Source: Pseudoduganella lurida (GTDB lineage Bacteria > Pseudomonadota > Gammaproteobacteria > Burkholderiales > Burkholderiaceae_D). From it: a stretch of 64,000 nt of DNA. A model generated the notes under the pieces. It saw nothing but the letters and a program-made list of their open reading frames with translations, was not told the DNA's origin and ran no database searches. Where the stretch lies: contig NZ_VLLB01000014.1 in the NCBI RefSeq assembly GCF_007830455.1, positions 18,617 through 82,616 of the forward strand, written 5' to 3'. Shown here piece by piece: positions 17,900 through 27,003 of the stretch (position 1 is its first letter; every line of letters starts with the position of its first letter). The position numbers were made by a program, and so were the translations under genes.

Positions 17900-19189
17900 T
17901 CAGCCGATCACGCTCTCCAGCGCAAACAGCTCCGCGGGCTTCTCCCGCCGCCGCACCAGGTGTACGCGGTCGCCATCGACGATGACCTCGGCCGCGCGGC
18001 CCCGCGTGTTGTAGTTCGACGCCATCGTCATGCCGTAGGCACCGGCCGTCTTCATCACCAGCAGGTCGCCCGCTTCGACCGGCAGCTCGCGGTCGCGCGC
18101 CAGCCAGTCGCCGGATTCGCAGATCGGGCCCACCACGTCGAACACCGCGCCGGCCACCTCACCTCGCGCCTCGCGCTGCACCACCGGCTGCATGTCCATC
18201 CACGCCTGGTACAGGGCCGGGCGCGCCATGTCGTTCATGGCCGCGTCGACGATGCAGAAATTCTTCTCTTCGCCGTGCTTGATGAATTCCACCTTCGTCA
18301 GCAGCAGGCCCGTGTCGCCCACGATCGAGCGGCCCGGCTCGAATATCACCTTGATGCCCTTGCCGCCGTGCTGGCCGGCACGCCATGCGTCGATGCGCTG
18401 GAACAGGCGGCCCAGATAGTCGCCGACCGGCACCGGTGCGGCATCGCCGGCCACGCCGTAGTCGATGCCCAGGCCGCCGCCGATGTCGAGGTGGTGCAGG
18501 TGGATGCCTTCCGCCGCCAGCGTGTCGATCAGTTCGATCAGGCGGTCCAGCGCTTCCAGCAGCGGCGTGTCGTCCAGCAGCTGCGAGCCGATATGGCAGT
18601 CGATGCCGGCCACGTCGATGTTCGGCAGCTGCGCCGCCACGCGGTAGGTGGCGAGCGCATCGTCGAACGCCACGCCGAACTTGCTGGCCTTCAGGCCGGT
18701 GGCGATGTACGGGTGCGTCTTGGCATCCACGTTCGGGTTGACGCGCAGCGAGATGCGCGCCTTGCGGCCCAGCGCACCGGCCACGTCGTTCAGGCGGTGC
18801 AGCTCGGGAATCGACTCCACGTTGAAGCACAGGATGTCGTGCTCGAGCGCCAGCCGCATCTCGTCCACGCTCTTGCCCACGCCGGAGAAGATCACCTTGT
18901 GCGGGTCGCCGCCGGCCGCGATCACGCGCAGCAGTTCGCCGCCGGAGACGATGTCGAAACCGGCACCCCGTCTGGCCAGCAGGTCCAGGATCGCCAGGTT
19001 GGAATTGGCCTTCATCGCGTAGCACACGAGCGCGTCGCGGCCCGCGCAGGCGTTGGCGTAAGCGTCGAAGTTCTCCAGCAGCCGGGCCTTCGAGTACACA
19101 TAGGTGGGCGTGCCGAATTCCTGGGCGATGGCGGAAAGGGCGACGCCCTCGGCGTGCAGCACGCCGTCCTGATAAGCGAAATGGGACAT
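17900..19189 (-). CDS. lysA: Diaminopimelate decarboxylase
   Basis: This PLP enzyme makes L-lysine from meso-diaminopimelate, the last step of lysine synthesis. The PLP lysine is in CYAMKANSN (about residue 52), the glycine-rich phosphate-binding stretch is HLDIGGGLGIDYG, and the substrate Cys of the second active-site half is in CESGDWLAR. The ATG at 19189 (MSHFAYQDGVLHAEG) gives 429 residues; a longer upstream frame would overrun lptM. It follows lptM by four bases, the conserved lptM-lysA pair divergent from cyaY. Confidence 0.96.
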   Translation of the reverse strand: MSHFAYQDGVLHAEGVALSAIAQEFGTPTYVYSKARLLENFDAYANACAGRDALVCYAMKANSNLAILDLLARRGAGFDIVSGGELLRVIAAGGDPHKVIFSGVGKSVDEMRLALEHDILCFNVESIPELHRLNDVAGALGRKARISLRVNPNVDAKTHPYIATGLKASKFGVAFDDALATYRVAAQLPNIDVAGIDCHIGSQLLDDTPLLEALDRLIELIDTLAAEGIHLHHLDIGGGLGIDYGVAGDAAPVPVGDYLGRLFQRIDAWRAGQHGGKGIKVIFEPGRSIVGDTGLLLTKVEFIKHGEEKNFCIVDAAMNDMARPALYQAWMDMQPVVQREARGEVAGAVFDVVGPICESGDWLARDRELPVEAGDLLVMKTAGAYGMTMASNYNTRGRAAEVIVDGDRVHLVRRREKPAELFALESVIG

Positions 19190-19193
19190 GTGG

Positions 19194-19391
19194 TTACTGT
19201 TGTGATGCGGGTGGGGTCGAAGGAACCGGGGCCGATGGCGGTGCCACGCCGGGCTTGCCGAGATCCGCGTCGGTCTTCTGCGCCTTGGCGGCGGGAGGCT
19301 TCGGCAGGTACAGGGCGCCGGTCTGGCCGCAGCCGGTGACCAGCACTGCGAGGGAAACGGCAAGGAGCGGCAACGCCAGAGTGGACTTCAC
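19194..19391 (-). CDS. lptM: Small lipoprotein LptM (YifL family)
   Basis: This short lipoprotein (65 aa) has a signal sequence ending in the lipobox LVTGC with the acylated Cys at residue 21, followed by GQTGALYLPK, the conserved core of the family. In enterobacteria LptM helps the LptD/LptE LPS translocon mature. The start is taken as GTG at 19391 because the sequence then begins MKSTLALPLLAV; there is no strong ribosome site, so it is uncertain. The tail is Pro/Ala/Ser-rich. It precedes lysA in the arrangement common to many proteobacteria. Confidence 0.85.
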   Translation of the reverse strand: MKSTLALPLLAVSLAVLVTGCGQTGALYLPKPPAAKAQKTDADLGKPGVAPPSAPVPSTPPASQQ

Positions 19392-19431
19392 GATTAGAAT
19401 GGGGGCATGAAAATAACCGTGAGAGTTTAGC

Positions 19432-19776
19432 ATGACCGAAACCGAATTCCTGGACCTGGCCGACAGCACCCTGAACGCCATCGAAGCGGCGCTGGACCGC
19501 CTGAACGATGCCGACCACCTGGACGTGGAATGCAGCCGCAGCGGCAATGTGCTCGAGATCGAATTCCTGCACAACAGCTCGAAGGTGATCGTCAACAGCC
19601 AGGCCGCGATGCAGGAGCTGTGGGTGGCGGCACGCTCGGGCGGCTTCCACTACCGCTACCTCGACGGCCAATGGATCAACACGCGCGATGGCGGCAGCGA
19701 ACTGTTCGATGCGCTGTCGCAGATCGCCACCGAGCAGTCGGGCGGCGCGCCGGTGGTGGTCAGCGCGAATCCATAA
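19432..19776 (+). CDS. cyaY: Iron donor protein CyaY (bacterial frataxin)
   Basis: This frataxin homologue binds iron and modulates Fe-S cluster assembly on IscS. The acidic first helix (about residues 1-30, ETEFLDLADSTL) and the beta-sheet motif QLWVA-like ELWVAARSGGFHY are present; the length of 114 residues is typical. It is divergent from lptM-lysA with only 40 bases between the starts, so promoters must be close or overlapping. A palindromic repeat follows its stop. Confidence 0.94.
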   Translation: MTETEFLDLADSTLNAIEAALDRLNDADHLDVECSRSGNVLEIEFLHNSSKVIVNSQAAMQELWVAARSGGFHYRYLDGQWINTRDGGSELFDALSQIATEQSGGAPVVVSANP

Positions 19777-19785
19777 GCGGCAGAA

Positions 19786-19826
19786 GTTGCCCGAAAAATG
19801 GGGTCTGTCCCCATTTTTCAGGCAAC
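19786..19826. repeat. Palindromic repeat with GGGGTCTGTCCCC core, between cyaY and sulP
   Basis: Arms of 18 bp (GTTGCCCGAAAAATGGGG and CCCCATTTTTCAGGCAAC, one mismatch) flank TCTGT. It is between convergent genes, like the copy at 17857-17897, and shares the flanking GTTCGGCCGATC with one or two changes. The core is inverted relative to that copy. Confidence 0.75.
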
Positions 19827-19841
19827 GTTCGGCCGATCTAG

Positions 19842-21377
19842 TTACCCCAGCCGGTCGTCGGCGATGTGGTAGTGGGGATCCTCGAACGCGTTCACCTCGA
19901 CCATGTCCTTGGCATTGCCGAGGATTTCCAGGCAGTCCGGGCTCAGGTGGCGCAGGTGCAGCGTCTTGCCGGCCTGGCGGTAGCGCACCGCCAGCGCGTC
20001 GATCGCTTCCACGGCGGAGTGGTCCACCACCTTCGATTCGCGGAACTCGATCACCACGTGCTGCGGGTCGTCCTTCGGATCGAACAGGGCGGCAAAGCTG
20101 GCCGTCGAGGCAAAGAACAGCGAGCCTTTCAGCGTATAGACCTTCCAGCCCCGTGCATCGGTCGAGATGGCCGCACGGATCTCCTTCGCGTGCTGCCACG
20201 CGAACACCAGCGCCGCGAACACCACGCCCGCCAGCACGGCCACCGCCAGGTCCGTCAGCACCGTGATCACGGTGACGCCGACGACGATCACCGCATCCTG
20301 CCGGGGAATCCGGCGCAGCGCCTGCAGGCTGCCCCACGCGAAGGTCTTCTCGCACACCACCACCATCACGCCCACCAGCGCGGCCAGCGGGATCATCTCG
20401 ATCCAGCGCGACAGCAGCACGATGAACCCGAGCAGCACGACGGCCGCGGTGATGCCGGACAGCCGGTGCCTCGCGCCGTTGTCGATGTTGATCATGCTCT
20501 GCCCGACGAGGGCGCAGCCGCCCATCGAGGCGAACAGGCCGCTCAGGATGTTGGCCAGTCCCTGCGCCATGCTCTCGCGGTTGGGCCGGCCCCGCGTATC
20601 GGTGATGCTGTCGATCAGGTTCAGGGTCAGCAGCGTTTCGATCAGGCCGATGGCGGCCAGGATCAGCGAGTAGGGCAGGATGACTGTGAGGGTTTCAAGC
20701 GTCAGGGGCACCTGCGGCAGGTGGAAGGACGGCAGGCCGCCGGCGATCGAGCCCATGTCGCCCACCGTGCGCGTCTCGATGCCCAGCGCCGCCACCAGGC
20801 CCGACACGGCCAGGATCGCCACCAGCGAGGCCGGCACCGCCTTCGTCAGCCGGGGCAGCAGGTAGGTCACGGCCATCGTCAGCACCACGAGTCCGAGCAT
20901 CGTCCACAGCGGCGCGCCCTGCAGCCACTGGCCGTTCACGCGGAAGTGGCCGGACTGGGCGATGAAGACGACGATCGCCAGCCCGTTGACGAAGCCCAGC
21001 ATGACGGAGTGCGGCACCATGCGGATGAACTTGCCCAGCCTGAACGCGGCAAACAGCAGCTGGAACACGCCCATCAGGATCACGGCCGCGAACAGGTATT
21101 CGGCACCGTGCGTGACGACGAGGCCCGTCATCACGACGGCCAGCGCGCCGGCGGCGCCGCAGATCATGCCGGGCCGGCCGCCCAGTGCCGACGTGACGAG
21201 GCAGACGATGAAGGCGGCGTACAGGCCCGTCAGCGGTCCCACGTGGGCCAGCAGGGCAAACGCGATGGCCTCCGGCACCAGGGCCAGGGACACGGTGATG
21301 CCGGACAGGAGGTCGGTGCGCAGTTGGGCAGGGGAAGCGGGGGAAGCAGGGAGCAGAGGCATTGCAGTCGCAATCAT
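19842..21377 (-). CDS. SulP family inorganic anion transporter with STAS domain (511 aa)
   Basis: This is a membrane transporter of the SLC26/SulP family, carrying sulfate, bicarbonate or dicarboxylates with Na+ or H+. About 11-14 hydrophobic helices lead from the signature SGITVSLALVPEAIAFALL into a cytoplasmic STAS domain (about residues 390-500, with HVVIEFRESKVVDHSAVEAI). The start at 21377 (MIATAMPLLPAS) is chosen as the first Met after the terminator hairpin of mrcA; Met 21362 is an alternative. No ribosome site is clear. No carbonic anhydrase or sulfate gene is adjacent, so substrate is open. Confidence 0.9.
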   Translation of the reverse strand: MIATAMPLLPASPASPAQLRTDLLSGITVSLALVPEAIAFALLAHVGPLTGLYAAFIVCLVTSALGGRPGMICGAAGALAVVMTGLVVTHGAEYLFAAVILMGVFQLLFAAFRLGKFIRMVPHSVMLGFVNGLAIVVFIAQSGHFRVNGQWLQGAPLWTMLGLVVLTMAVTYLLPRLTKAVPASLVAILAVSGLVAALGIETRTVGDMGSIAGGLPSFHLPQVPLTLETLTVILPYSLILAAIGLIETLLTLNLIDSITDTRGRPNRESMAQGLANILSGLFASMGGCALVGQSMINIDNGARHRLSGITAAVVLLGFIVLLSRWIEMIPLAALVGVMVVVCEKTFAWGSLQALRRIPRQDAVIVVGVTVITVLTDLAVAVLAGVVFAALVFAWQHAKEIRAAISTDARGWKVYTLKGSLFFASTASFAALFDPKDDPQHVVIEFRESKVVDHSAVEAIDALAVRYRQAGKTLHLRHLSPDCLEILGNAKDMVEVNAFEDPHYHIADDRLG

Positions 21378-21379
21378 GT

Positions 21380-21419
21380 AAAAAGGCCGCGCCACCGCAG
21401 CAGGTGCGGTGGCGCGGCC
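21380..21419 (-). terminator. Intrinsic terminator after mrcA
   Basis: Read on the minus strand, a perfect 15-bp stem with a five-base loop (arms 21385-21399 and 21405-21419) is followed by TTTTT. It lies just past the mrcA stop codon and separates it from the sulP gene on the same strand. Confidence 0.9.
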
Positions 21420-21432
21420 CGGTCCGAAAAAA

Positions 21433-23757
21433 TCAGAACAGTTCGTTCTTGACGGCGTCGCGCGCCTTTTCCTCTTCCGGCGTGCCGCGGGTGGCGCCTT
21501 CCAGGCTCTCCACGCCCACGCCCGGCGGGTTCTCCGCGTAGTAATAGTCGCCGTTGGCGGCGATGATGCCTTCCGGGACCGCACGCTCCTCGACCGGGAT
21601 CGATTTCAGGGCCTTCTGCATGTAGCCGATCCAGATCGGCAGGGCGAGGCCGCCGCCCGTTTCGCGGTTGCCCAGGTTCTTCGGCTGGTCGTAGCCGATC
21701 CAGGCGATGCCGACCAGCTTCGACTGGTAGCCGGCGAACCAGGCGTCGATCGAGTCGTTCGTGGTGCCCGTCTTGCCCGCCAGGTCGGGGCGCTTGAGCA
21801 TCTGCTGCGCCTTCGCGGCGGTGCCGTAGCGGGCCACGTCCTTCAGCATCGAGTCCATCAGGAAGGCATTGCGCTCGTCGATCACGCGGTTGCCTTCGGT
21901 GCCGGCGCGGTCCGGCGCGGCCTGGGACAGCACGCGGCCGTTCGCATCCGTCACCTTCGAGATCAGGTAGGGCGTGACCTTGAAGCCGCCGTTGGCGAAC
22001 ACGGAGTAGGCGCCGGCCATCTGCAGCGGCGTGACGGCGCCGGAACCCAGCGCCAGCGTCAGGTAGGGCGGGTTCTTGTCGGCCTCGAAGCCGAAGCGCG
22101 TGGTGAACTCCTGGCCATATTTCGCGCCGATCTTGTGCAGGATGCGGATCGAGATCATGTTCTTCGATTTCGTCAGGCCGCGGCGCATCGACATCGGGCC
22201 TTCGTAGCGGCCGTCGTAGTTCTTCGGCTCCCAGGCCTGGCCGCCCGTCTGGCCGGCGTCGAAGGAGATCGGCGCATCGTTGATGATGGTGGCCGGCGAC
22301 AGGCCGCGCTCCAGCGACGCCGAATAGATGAATGGCTTGAACGAGGAGCCGGGCTGGCGCCACGCCTGCGTGACGTGGTTGAACTTGTTGCGGTTGTAGT
22401 CGAAGCCGCCCACCAGCGCGCGGATCGCGCCGTCTTCCGTGCTGGCCGACACGAAGGCCGACTCGATCTCCGGCATCTGCGTGATTTCCCAGTCCTTCTC
22501 GTCCTGCATCACGCGGATCACCGCGCCGCGGCGCACGCGCCGGTTCGGCGCCGCCTTCTCGGACAGCCAGGATTTCGCCATCGCCAGGCCGTTGCCGGTG
22601 ATGCTGATCTCCTCGCCGGCTGCCGTCATGGCCGTCACCTTGGTCGGCGAGGCGGTGAGCACCATGGCGGCCACGATATCGTCGCTGTCCGGGTGCTCGG
22701 CCAGTTCCGTCTCGATCACTTCGTCGGCTTCCGAGCGGTTGCGCGGCAGGTCCACATAGGCTTCCGGGCCGCGGTAGGGATGGCGGCGCTCGTAATCCAT
22801 CACGCCCTTGCGCAGCGCCAGGTAGGCGGCGTCCTGGTCGGCCTTCGTGATCGTCGTGAACACGTTCAGGCCGCGGGTGTAGGTGTCTTCCTTGAACTGT
22901 TCGTAGACCAGCTGGCGTGCCATTTCGGCCACGTATTCGGCATGCACGCCGAACTCGCTGCTGTCCGTTTTCACCTTCAGCTGTTCCGCTTTTGCCTGTT
23001 CATACTGCGCCGGCGTGATGTAGCCCAGCTGCGCCATGCGCTGCAGGATGTACTGCTGGCGCGTGCGGGCGCGCTTCGGGTTGACCACCGGGTTGTAGGC
23101 CGATGGGGCTTTCGGCAGGCCGGCCAGCATGGCCGATTCGGCGATCGTCAGGTCCTTCAGGGGCTTGCCGAAATAGATCTGCGCGGCGGATGCGAAGCCG
23201 TAGGCGCGCTGGCCCAGGTAGATCTGGTTCATGTAGACCTCGAGGATCTGGTCCTTGGTCAGGTTCTGCTCGATCTTCCAGGCCAGCAGCGCTTCATAGG
23301 CCTTGCGCTTCAGCGTCTGTTCGCTGGACAGGAAGAAGTTGCGGGCCACCTGCTGCGTGATGGTGGAGGCGCCCTGGCGCGCGCCGCCCGTGGCGTTGTG
23401 CACGGCCGCGCGCAGGATGCCCCAGTAATCGACGCCGCCGTGCTCGTAGAAGCGGTCGTCCTCGATCGCCAGCACGGATTTCTTCATCACGTCCGGAATA
23501 TCCTTGAAGCGCACCAGGTTGCGGCGCTCCTCGCCGAACTCGCCGATGAGCACATTGTCGGCGGAGTAGATCCGCAGCGGCATCTTGGGGCGGTAATCGG
23601 TCAGCGTGTCGAGCGACGGCAGGCTGGGGTAGGCCAGCGCCAGGCCGAACACGACCAGCAGCACGACGACGAGCACCAGGCCAACGAGGGAGCCGAGCGC
23701 GAGCAGCAGCAGGTTTTTCGGGGACTTGGGCTTCTTGGCGGTGTTCGGGGCAGTCAT
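21433..23757 (-). CDS. mrcA: Penicillin-binding protein 1A (bifunctional glycosyltransferase/transpeptidase)
   Basis: This class A PBP polymerises and crosslinks peptidoglycan. A cytoplasmic tail and one membrane helix (about residues 14-38) precede the GT51 domain, with the catalytic Glu in EDDRFYEHGG and the motif GASTITQQVARN. The transpeptidase domain shows the SxxK motif in GSSFKPF, SKN in TKSKNMISI and KTG in GKTGTTNDS. All motifs are intact and the length (774 aa) is normal. It is divergent from the pilMNOPQ operon, an arrangement conserved among many proteobacteria. Confidence 0.97.
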   Translation of the reverse strand: MTAPNTAKKPKSPKNLLLLALGSLVGLVLVVVLLVVFGLALAYPSLPSLDTLTDYRPKMPLRIYSADNVLIGEFGEERRNLVRFKDIPDVMKKSVLAIEDDRFYEHGGVDYWGILRAAVHNATGGARQGASTITQQVARNFFLSSEQTLKRKAYEALLAWKIEQNLTKDQILEVYMNQIYLGQRAYGFASAAQIYFGKPLKDLTIAESAMLAGLPKAPSAYNPVVNPKRARTRQQYILQRMAQLGYITPAQYEQAKAEQLKVKTDSSEFGVHAEYVAEMARQLVYEQFKEDTYTRGLNVFTTITKADQDAAYLALRKGVMDYERRHPYRGPEAYVDLPRNRSEADEVIETELAEHPDSDDIVAAMVLTASPTKVTAMTAAGEEISITGNGLAMAKSWLSEKAAPNRRVRRGAVIRVMQDEKDWEITQMPEIESAFVSASTEDGAIRALVGGFDYNRNKFNHVTQAWRQPGSSFKPFIYSASLERGLSPATIINDAPISFDAGQTGGQAWEPKNYDGRYEGPMSMRRGLTKSKNMISIRILHKIGAKYGQEFTTRFGFEADKNPPYLTLALGSGAVTPLQMAGAYSVFANGGFKVTPYLISKVTDANGRVLSQAAPDRAGTEGNRVIDERNAFLMDSMLKDVARYGTAAKAQQMLKRPDLAGKTGTTNDSIDAWFAGYQSKLVGIAWIGYDQPKNLGNRETGGGLALPIWIGYMQKALKSIPVEERAVPEGIIAANGDYYYAENPPGVGVESLEGATRGTPEEEKARDAVKNELF

Positions 23758-24096
23758 GCGGGGCGGCTTCCTTAATTTAGTGCAAGCATTATAAGTCAGT
23801 GCTCCCCCCGCGCGCGCACCCGCAGGCTGGCAGGGTCATGACACAAAATTGGCCGTGAGTAACGAAACAACTGTCTTGCCGGGCCAGCTATACAGAGTGA
23901 AAACTGTGTGGTTTCTGGCGCACATCAATACGGGCGCACGGCACAGAAATACCTTTACAGTTGCTCTGTGGAATTGCTAGCATCCGTCCTGCTGTCGCGC
24001 CTTTTGCACCTAAGCGACGGTTTTCAAAGGATTTTTTTCCAAAAATGCAAATCACCATGGTGCGGCCGACGGGCCGCGCCACCCGGGAGCGTTCGA
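23758..24096. other. Divergent intergenic region between mrcA and pilM
   Basis: These 339 bases contain no credible gene. It is more AT-rich than its surroundings. A TATAAT hexamer at 23788-23793 on the minus strand may serve mrcA, although no matching -35 is visible. A TTTACA-18-TAGCAT pair may serve pilM and is listed separately. Confidence 0.6.
23954..23983 (+). promoter_or_regulatory. Candidate sigma-70 promoter for pilMNOPQ
   Basis: TTTACA (23954-23959) and TAGCAT (23978-23983) are separated by 18 bases, giving a leader of about 105 bases before pilM. The match is moderate (five and four of six positions) and unsupported by other evidence. Confidence 0.35.
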
Positions 24097-25176
24097 ATGA
24101 TGCCTGACCTGAAGTCCCTGTTTGGCGCTGCCGTGCCCCCGATGGTGGGGCTCGACATCAGCAGCTCCGGCGTGCGCCTGGTCGAACTGACCGATGCGGG
24201 CAAGGACGGCATTCGTGTCGAACGTTGCGCGGTCGAGCCCCTGCCGCGCGGCGCCGTTGCGGACGGCAATATCGAAAACCTGGACCAGGTGGTCGATGCC
24301 GTGCGCCGGCTGGTCAAGAAGAGCGGCACGCGCGCCCGCAACGCGGCGCTCGGCATGCCGTCCACCGCCGTCATCACGAAGAAGATCGTGCTGCCGGCCG
24401 GCCTGTCCGAAGAACAGCTCGAAGTCCAGGTGGAGTCGGAGGCGAGCCAGTACATCCCGTTCGCGCTCGATGAAGTGAGCCTGGACTTCGATGTCATCGG
24501 CCCCGTCGCCAGTTCGCAGGACGACATCGAGGTGATGCTGGCCGCCGCGCGCCGCGAGAAGGTCGAGGACCGCGTGGCCGTCGCCGAGGCGTCCGGCCTG
24601 AAGGCTTCCGTGATGGACATCGAATCGTATGCGGCGCGCGCCGCGCTCGACCGCGTGACGGCGCAGATGCCCGGCGCCGGCGCGGGCCAGGCGATCGCGC
24701 TGTTCCAGGTGGGTGCCTCCGTCACGCAGTTTTCCGTGATGCTCAACGGCGTGACCGTGTACGAGCGCGAGCAGCCGTTCGGCGGCAACTCGCTGACGCA
24801 GGACATCGTGCGCGCCCATGGCCTGGCGTTCGAGGAAGCGGAAGCGCGTAAAAAATCGGGCGACCTGCCGGCCACCTATGCCACCGACCTGCTGCAGCCG
24901 TTCCTGGAATCGGCCGCGCTGGAAGTCACGCGCGCCATCCAGTTCTTCTTCACCTCCACGCCGTACACCAAGATCGACCAGATCTTCCTGGCCGGCGGCT
25001 GCGCGATGCTGCCCGGCCTCCTGGACATGATCGCCAGCCGCACGCGCATTTCCAGCGCCGTGCTGTCGCCGTTCAAGGGCATGCAGCTGGCCCCGGGCGT
25101 GCGCGAACAGCAGCTGCGCGCCGACGCGCCCGCCTACCTGGTAGCGTGCGGACTGGCCCTGAGGAGGTTCGGCTGA
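24097..25176 (+). CDS. pilM: Type IV pilus assembly ATPase-fold protein PilM
   Basis: PilM is the actin-like cytoplasmic component of the type IV pilus alignment subcomplex and binds the N-terminus of PilN. The nucleotide-binding fold starts with VGLDISSSGVRLVEL, with later phosphate-binding motifs such as FLAGGCAMLPGL. The start at 24097 has GGGAG seven bases upstream; the protein has 359 residues, as expected. The pilN start overlaps its stop (TGATG). It is the first gene of the pilMNOPQ operon. Confidence 0.96.
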   Translation: MMPDLKSLFGAAVPPMVGLDISSSGVRLVELTDAGKDGIRVERCAVEPLPRGAVADGNIENLDQVVDAVRRLVKKSGTRARNAALGMPSTAVITKKIVLPAGLSEEQLEVQVESEASQYIPFALDEVSLDFDVIGPVASSQDDIEVMLAAARREKVEDRVAVAEASGLKASVMDIESYAARAALDRVTAQMPGAGAGQAIALFQVGASVTQFSVMLNGVTVYEREQPFGGNSLTQDIVRAHGLAFEEAEARKKSGDLPATYATDLLQPFLESAALEVTRAIQFFFTSTPYTKIDQIFLAGGCAMLPGLLDMIASRTRISSAVLSPFKGMQLAPGVREQQLRADAPAYLVACGLALRRFG

Positions 25177-25808
25177 TGGTTCGCATCAATCTGCTGCCGC
25201 ACCGCGAGGAAAAGCGCAAGCAGCGCAAGAAGGCGTTTGCCGCGTTGATGGTGCTCTCCGGCCTGGCCGGCGTGGCCATCGTGCTGGCGGTGGGCGGCTA
25301 CAACGCGCGCACCATCGCCGTGCAGGAACAGCGCAACCGTGTGCTGCAGGAAGCGAATGCCGCGCTGGACGTGCGCATCGCCCGCATCGCCACGCTCAAG
25401 CAGGAAATCGAGGCGCTGAAGGCGCGCCAGCAGGCCGTGGAAGACCTGCAGGGCGACCGCAACCAGCCCGTCTACCTGCTCGACGAACTGGTGCGCCAGA
25501 CGCCGGCCGGCGTGTACCTGAAAGGCTTCAAGCAGGATGGCCAGCGCGTGACCGTGGACGGCTACGCGCAGTCGCAGGAGCGCGTGTCCGAGCTGCTGCG
25601 CAACCTGGCCGGCGGCTCGCCGTGGCTGGAGCGCCCGGACCTGATCGAGGTGAAGGCCGGGGTGATCGGCCAGGCGAAGAACCCGCGCAAGGTGGTGGAA
25701 TTCTCGCTGGTGGTCGGCATCAAGCGCCCGCGCGACAAGGACGACTCTTCTGACCAGCGCGAGGAAGCCGGCAAGCCCGGTTCCGCGCCTCCGAGCAAGG
25801 CAAGCTGA
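25176..25808 (+). CDS. pilN: Type IV pilus inner membrane protein PilN
   Basis: PilN is a bitopic inner-membrane protein linking PilM to PilO. It begins MVRINLLPHREEKRK, the conserved PilM-binding motif, followed by one membrane helix (about residues 20-40), a coiled coil and a ferredoxin-like periplasmic domain. A strong site GAGGAGG lies just before the start. The start overlaps the pilM stop and its stop overlaps the pilO start, so translation is coupled. Confidence 0.96.
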   Translation: MVRINLLPHREEKRKQRKKAFAALMVLSGLAGVAIVLAVGGYNARTIAVQEQRNRVLQEANAALDVRIARIATLKQEIEALKARQQAVEDLQGDRNQPVYLLDELVRQTPAGVYLKGFKQDGQRVTVDGYAQSQERVSELLRNLAGGSPWLERPDLIEVKAGVIGQAKNPRKVVEFSLVVGIKRPRDKDDSSDQREEAGKPGSAPPSKAS

Positions 25809-26473
25809 TGGCAACCGACGTGAAGGACCTGACAGCCGGCCTGGCCGCGCAATTTCGCGGCCTGAACGGCGTGCATCCGGGTCAGTGGCCGCTGGCGCCG
25901 CGCATCCTGTGCGGCATCGGCGTGGCACTGGCCGTGGTGGTGCTGGGCTATTTCGGCTACTGGAGCGGCCAGTTCGAGGAACAGGATGCCGGCGCCGCCC
26001 AGGAGCAGCAGCTGCGCGACCAGTACCGCCTGAAGACGGCGCAGGCGGTCAACCTGGATGCGCTGACGGCGCAGAAGGCGCAGGTGGACCGGTACGTGGT
26101 GCGGCTGGAGAAGCAGCTGCCCAGCAAGGCGGAAATGGCGGCGCTGCTGTCGGACATCAACCAGGCCGGCGTGGGCCGCGGCCTGCAGTTCGAGCTGTTC
26201 AAGCCGGGCCAGGTGGTGGTGCGCGACTACTACGCCGAACTGCCGATCGACATCAAGGTGACGGGCGACTACCACGACCTGGGCGCGTTTGCGGGCGACA
26301 TGGCGAACCTGCCACGCATCGTCACGCTCAACAATATGGAGCTGGTGACGAACAAGGATGGCGCGCTGACGCTGAATGCGGTGGCCAAGACGTTCCGCTA
26401 CCTGGACCAGGAAGAAGTGGCGGCGCAGAAGCAGGCCGCGGCCGAGAAGAAGAAAAAGGAAGGGAAGAAATGA
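25808..26473 (+). CDS. pilO: Type IV pilus inner membrane protein PilO
   Basis: PilO forms heterodimers with PilN and connects to PilP. One membrane helix is near residues 35-55 (ILCGIGVALAVVVLGYFGYW), followed by a coiled coil with LEKQLPSKAEMAALL and a periplasmic ferredoxin-like domain. The C-terminal tail is Lys/Glu-rich. It shares start and stop overlaps with pilN and pilP. Confidence 0.95.
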   Translation: MATDVKDLTAGLAAQFRGLNGVHPGQWPLAPRILCGIGVALAVVVLGYFGYWSGQFEEQDAGAAQEQQLRDQYRLKTAQAVNLDALTAQKAQVDRYVVRLEKQLPSKAEMAALLSDINQAGVGRGLQFELFKPGQVVVRDYYAELPIDIKVTGDYHDLGAFAGDMANLPRIVTLNNMELVTNKDGALTLNAVAKTFRYLDQEEVAAQKQAAAEKKKKEGKK

Positions 26474-27003
26474 AGAGCTTGAGCGCTGCCGCGCTGTGCT
26501 GCGTACTCTTCCTGTCCGGCTGCGGCGACCGCGACGAACAGGAAGTGCGCCAGTGGATGAAGGAAGTCGATGCCACCACGCGCGTGGCCGTCAAGCCGCT
26601 GTCCGAACCGAAGACCTTCGTGCCGTTCGCCTATGCGTCGGCCGGCCAGCCCGACCCGTTCAACCCGAACAAGCTGCTGTCGGAGGGCGAACGGGCCCGC
26701 CCCGGCACGGGCCTGGCGCCCGACACGGGCCGCCGCAAGGAATTCCTCGAGGGCTTCCCGCTCGACACGATGAAGATGGTGGGCACGCTGCAGAAGGGCA
26801 GCGCCATCTTCGCCCTGCTGCAGATCGACCGCGCCGTGTACCAGGTGCGCGCCGGACAGCGTCTTGGCCAGAACTACGGCCGGATCACGGCCGTTACCGA
26901 CAGCGCCGTCAATGTGACGGAAACCGTACAGGATGCGAGCGGCGAATGGGTCGAACGCGCGGCAAAACTGGAACTGCAGGAAAGCAAGGAGAACACACAA
27001 TGA
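26470..27003 (+). CDS. pilP: Type IV pilus lipoprotein PilP
   Basis: PilP is an inner-membrane lipoprotein that joins the PilN/PilO complex to the PilQ secretin. The signal peptide ends with lipobox LSGC (Cys 18), then an unstructured linker and a beta-domain beginning near PLDTMKMVGTL with the motif GQRLGQNYGRI. At 177 residues it is normal. The ATG overlaps the pilO stop (ATGA) and its stop overlaps the pilQ start. Confidence 0.95.
   Translation: MKSLSAAALCCVLFLSGCGDRDEQEVRQWMKEVDATTRVAVKPLSEPKTFVPFAYASAGQPDPFNPNKLLSEGERARPGTGLAPDTGRRKEFLEGFPLDTMKMVGTLQKGSAIFALLQIDRAVYQVRAGQRLGQNYGRITAVTDSAVNVTETVQDASGEWVERAAKLELQESKENTQ

Noticed and set aside
23876..23894. TTGCCG and TATACA upstream of pilM as a promoter
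   Set aside because: The hexamers are separated by only seven bases, far from the 16-18 needed.
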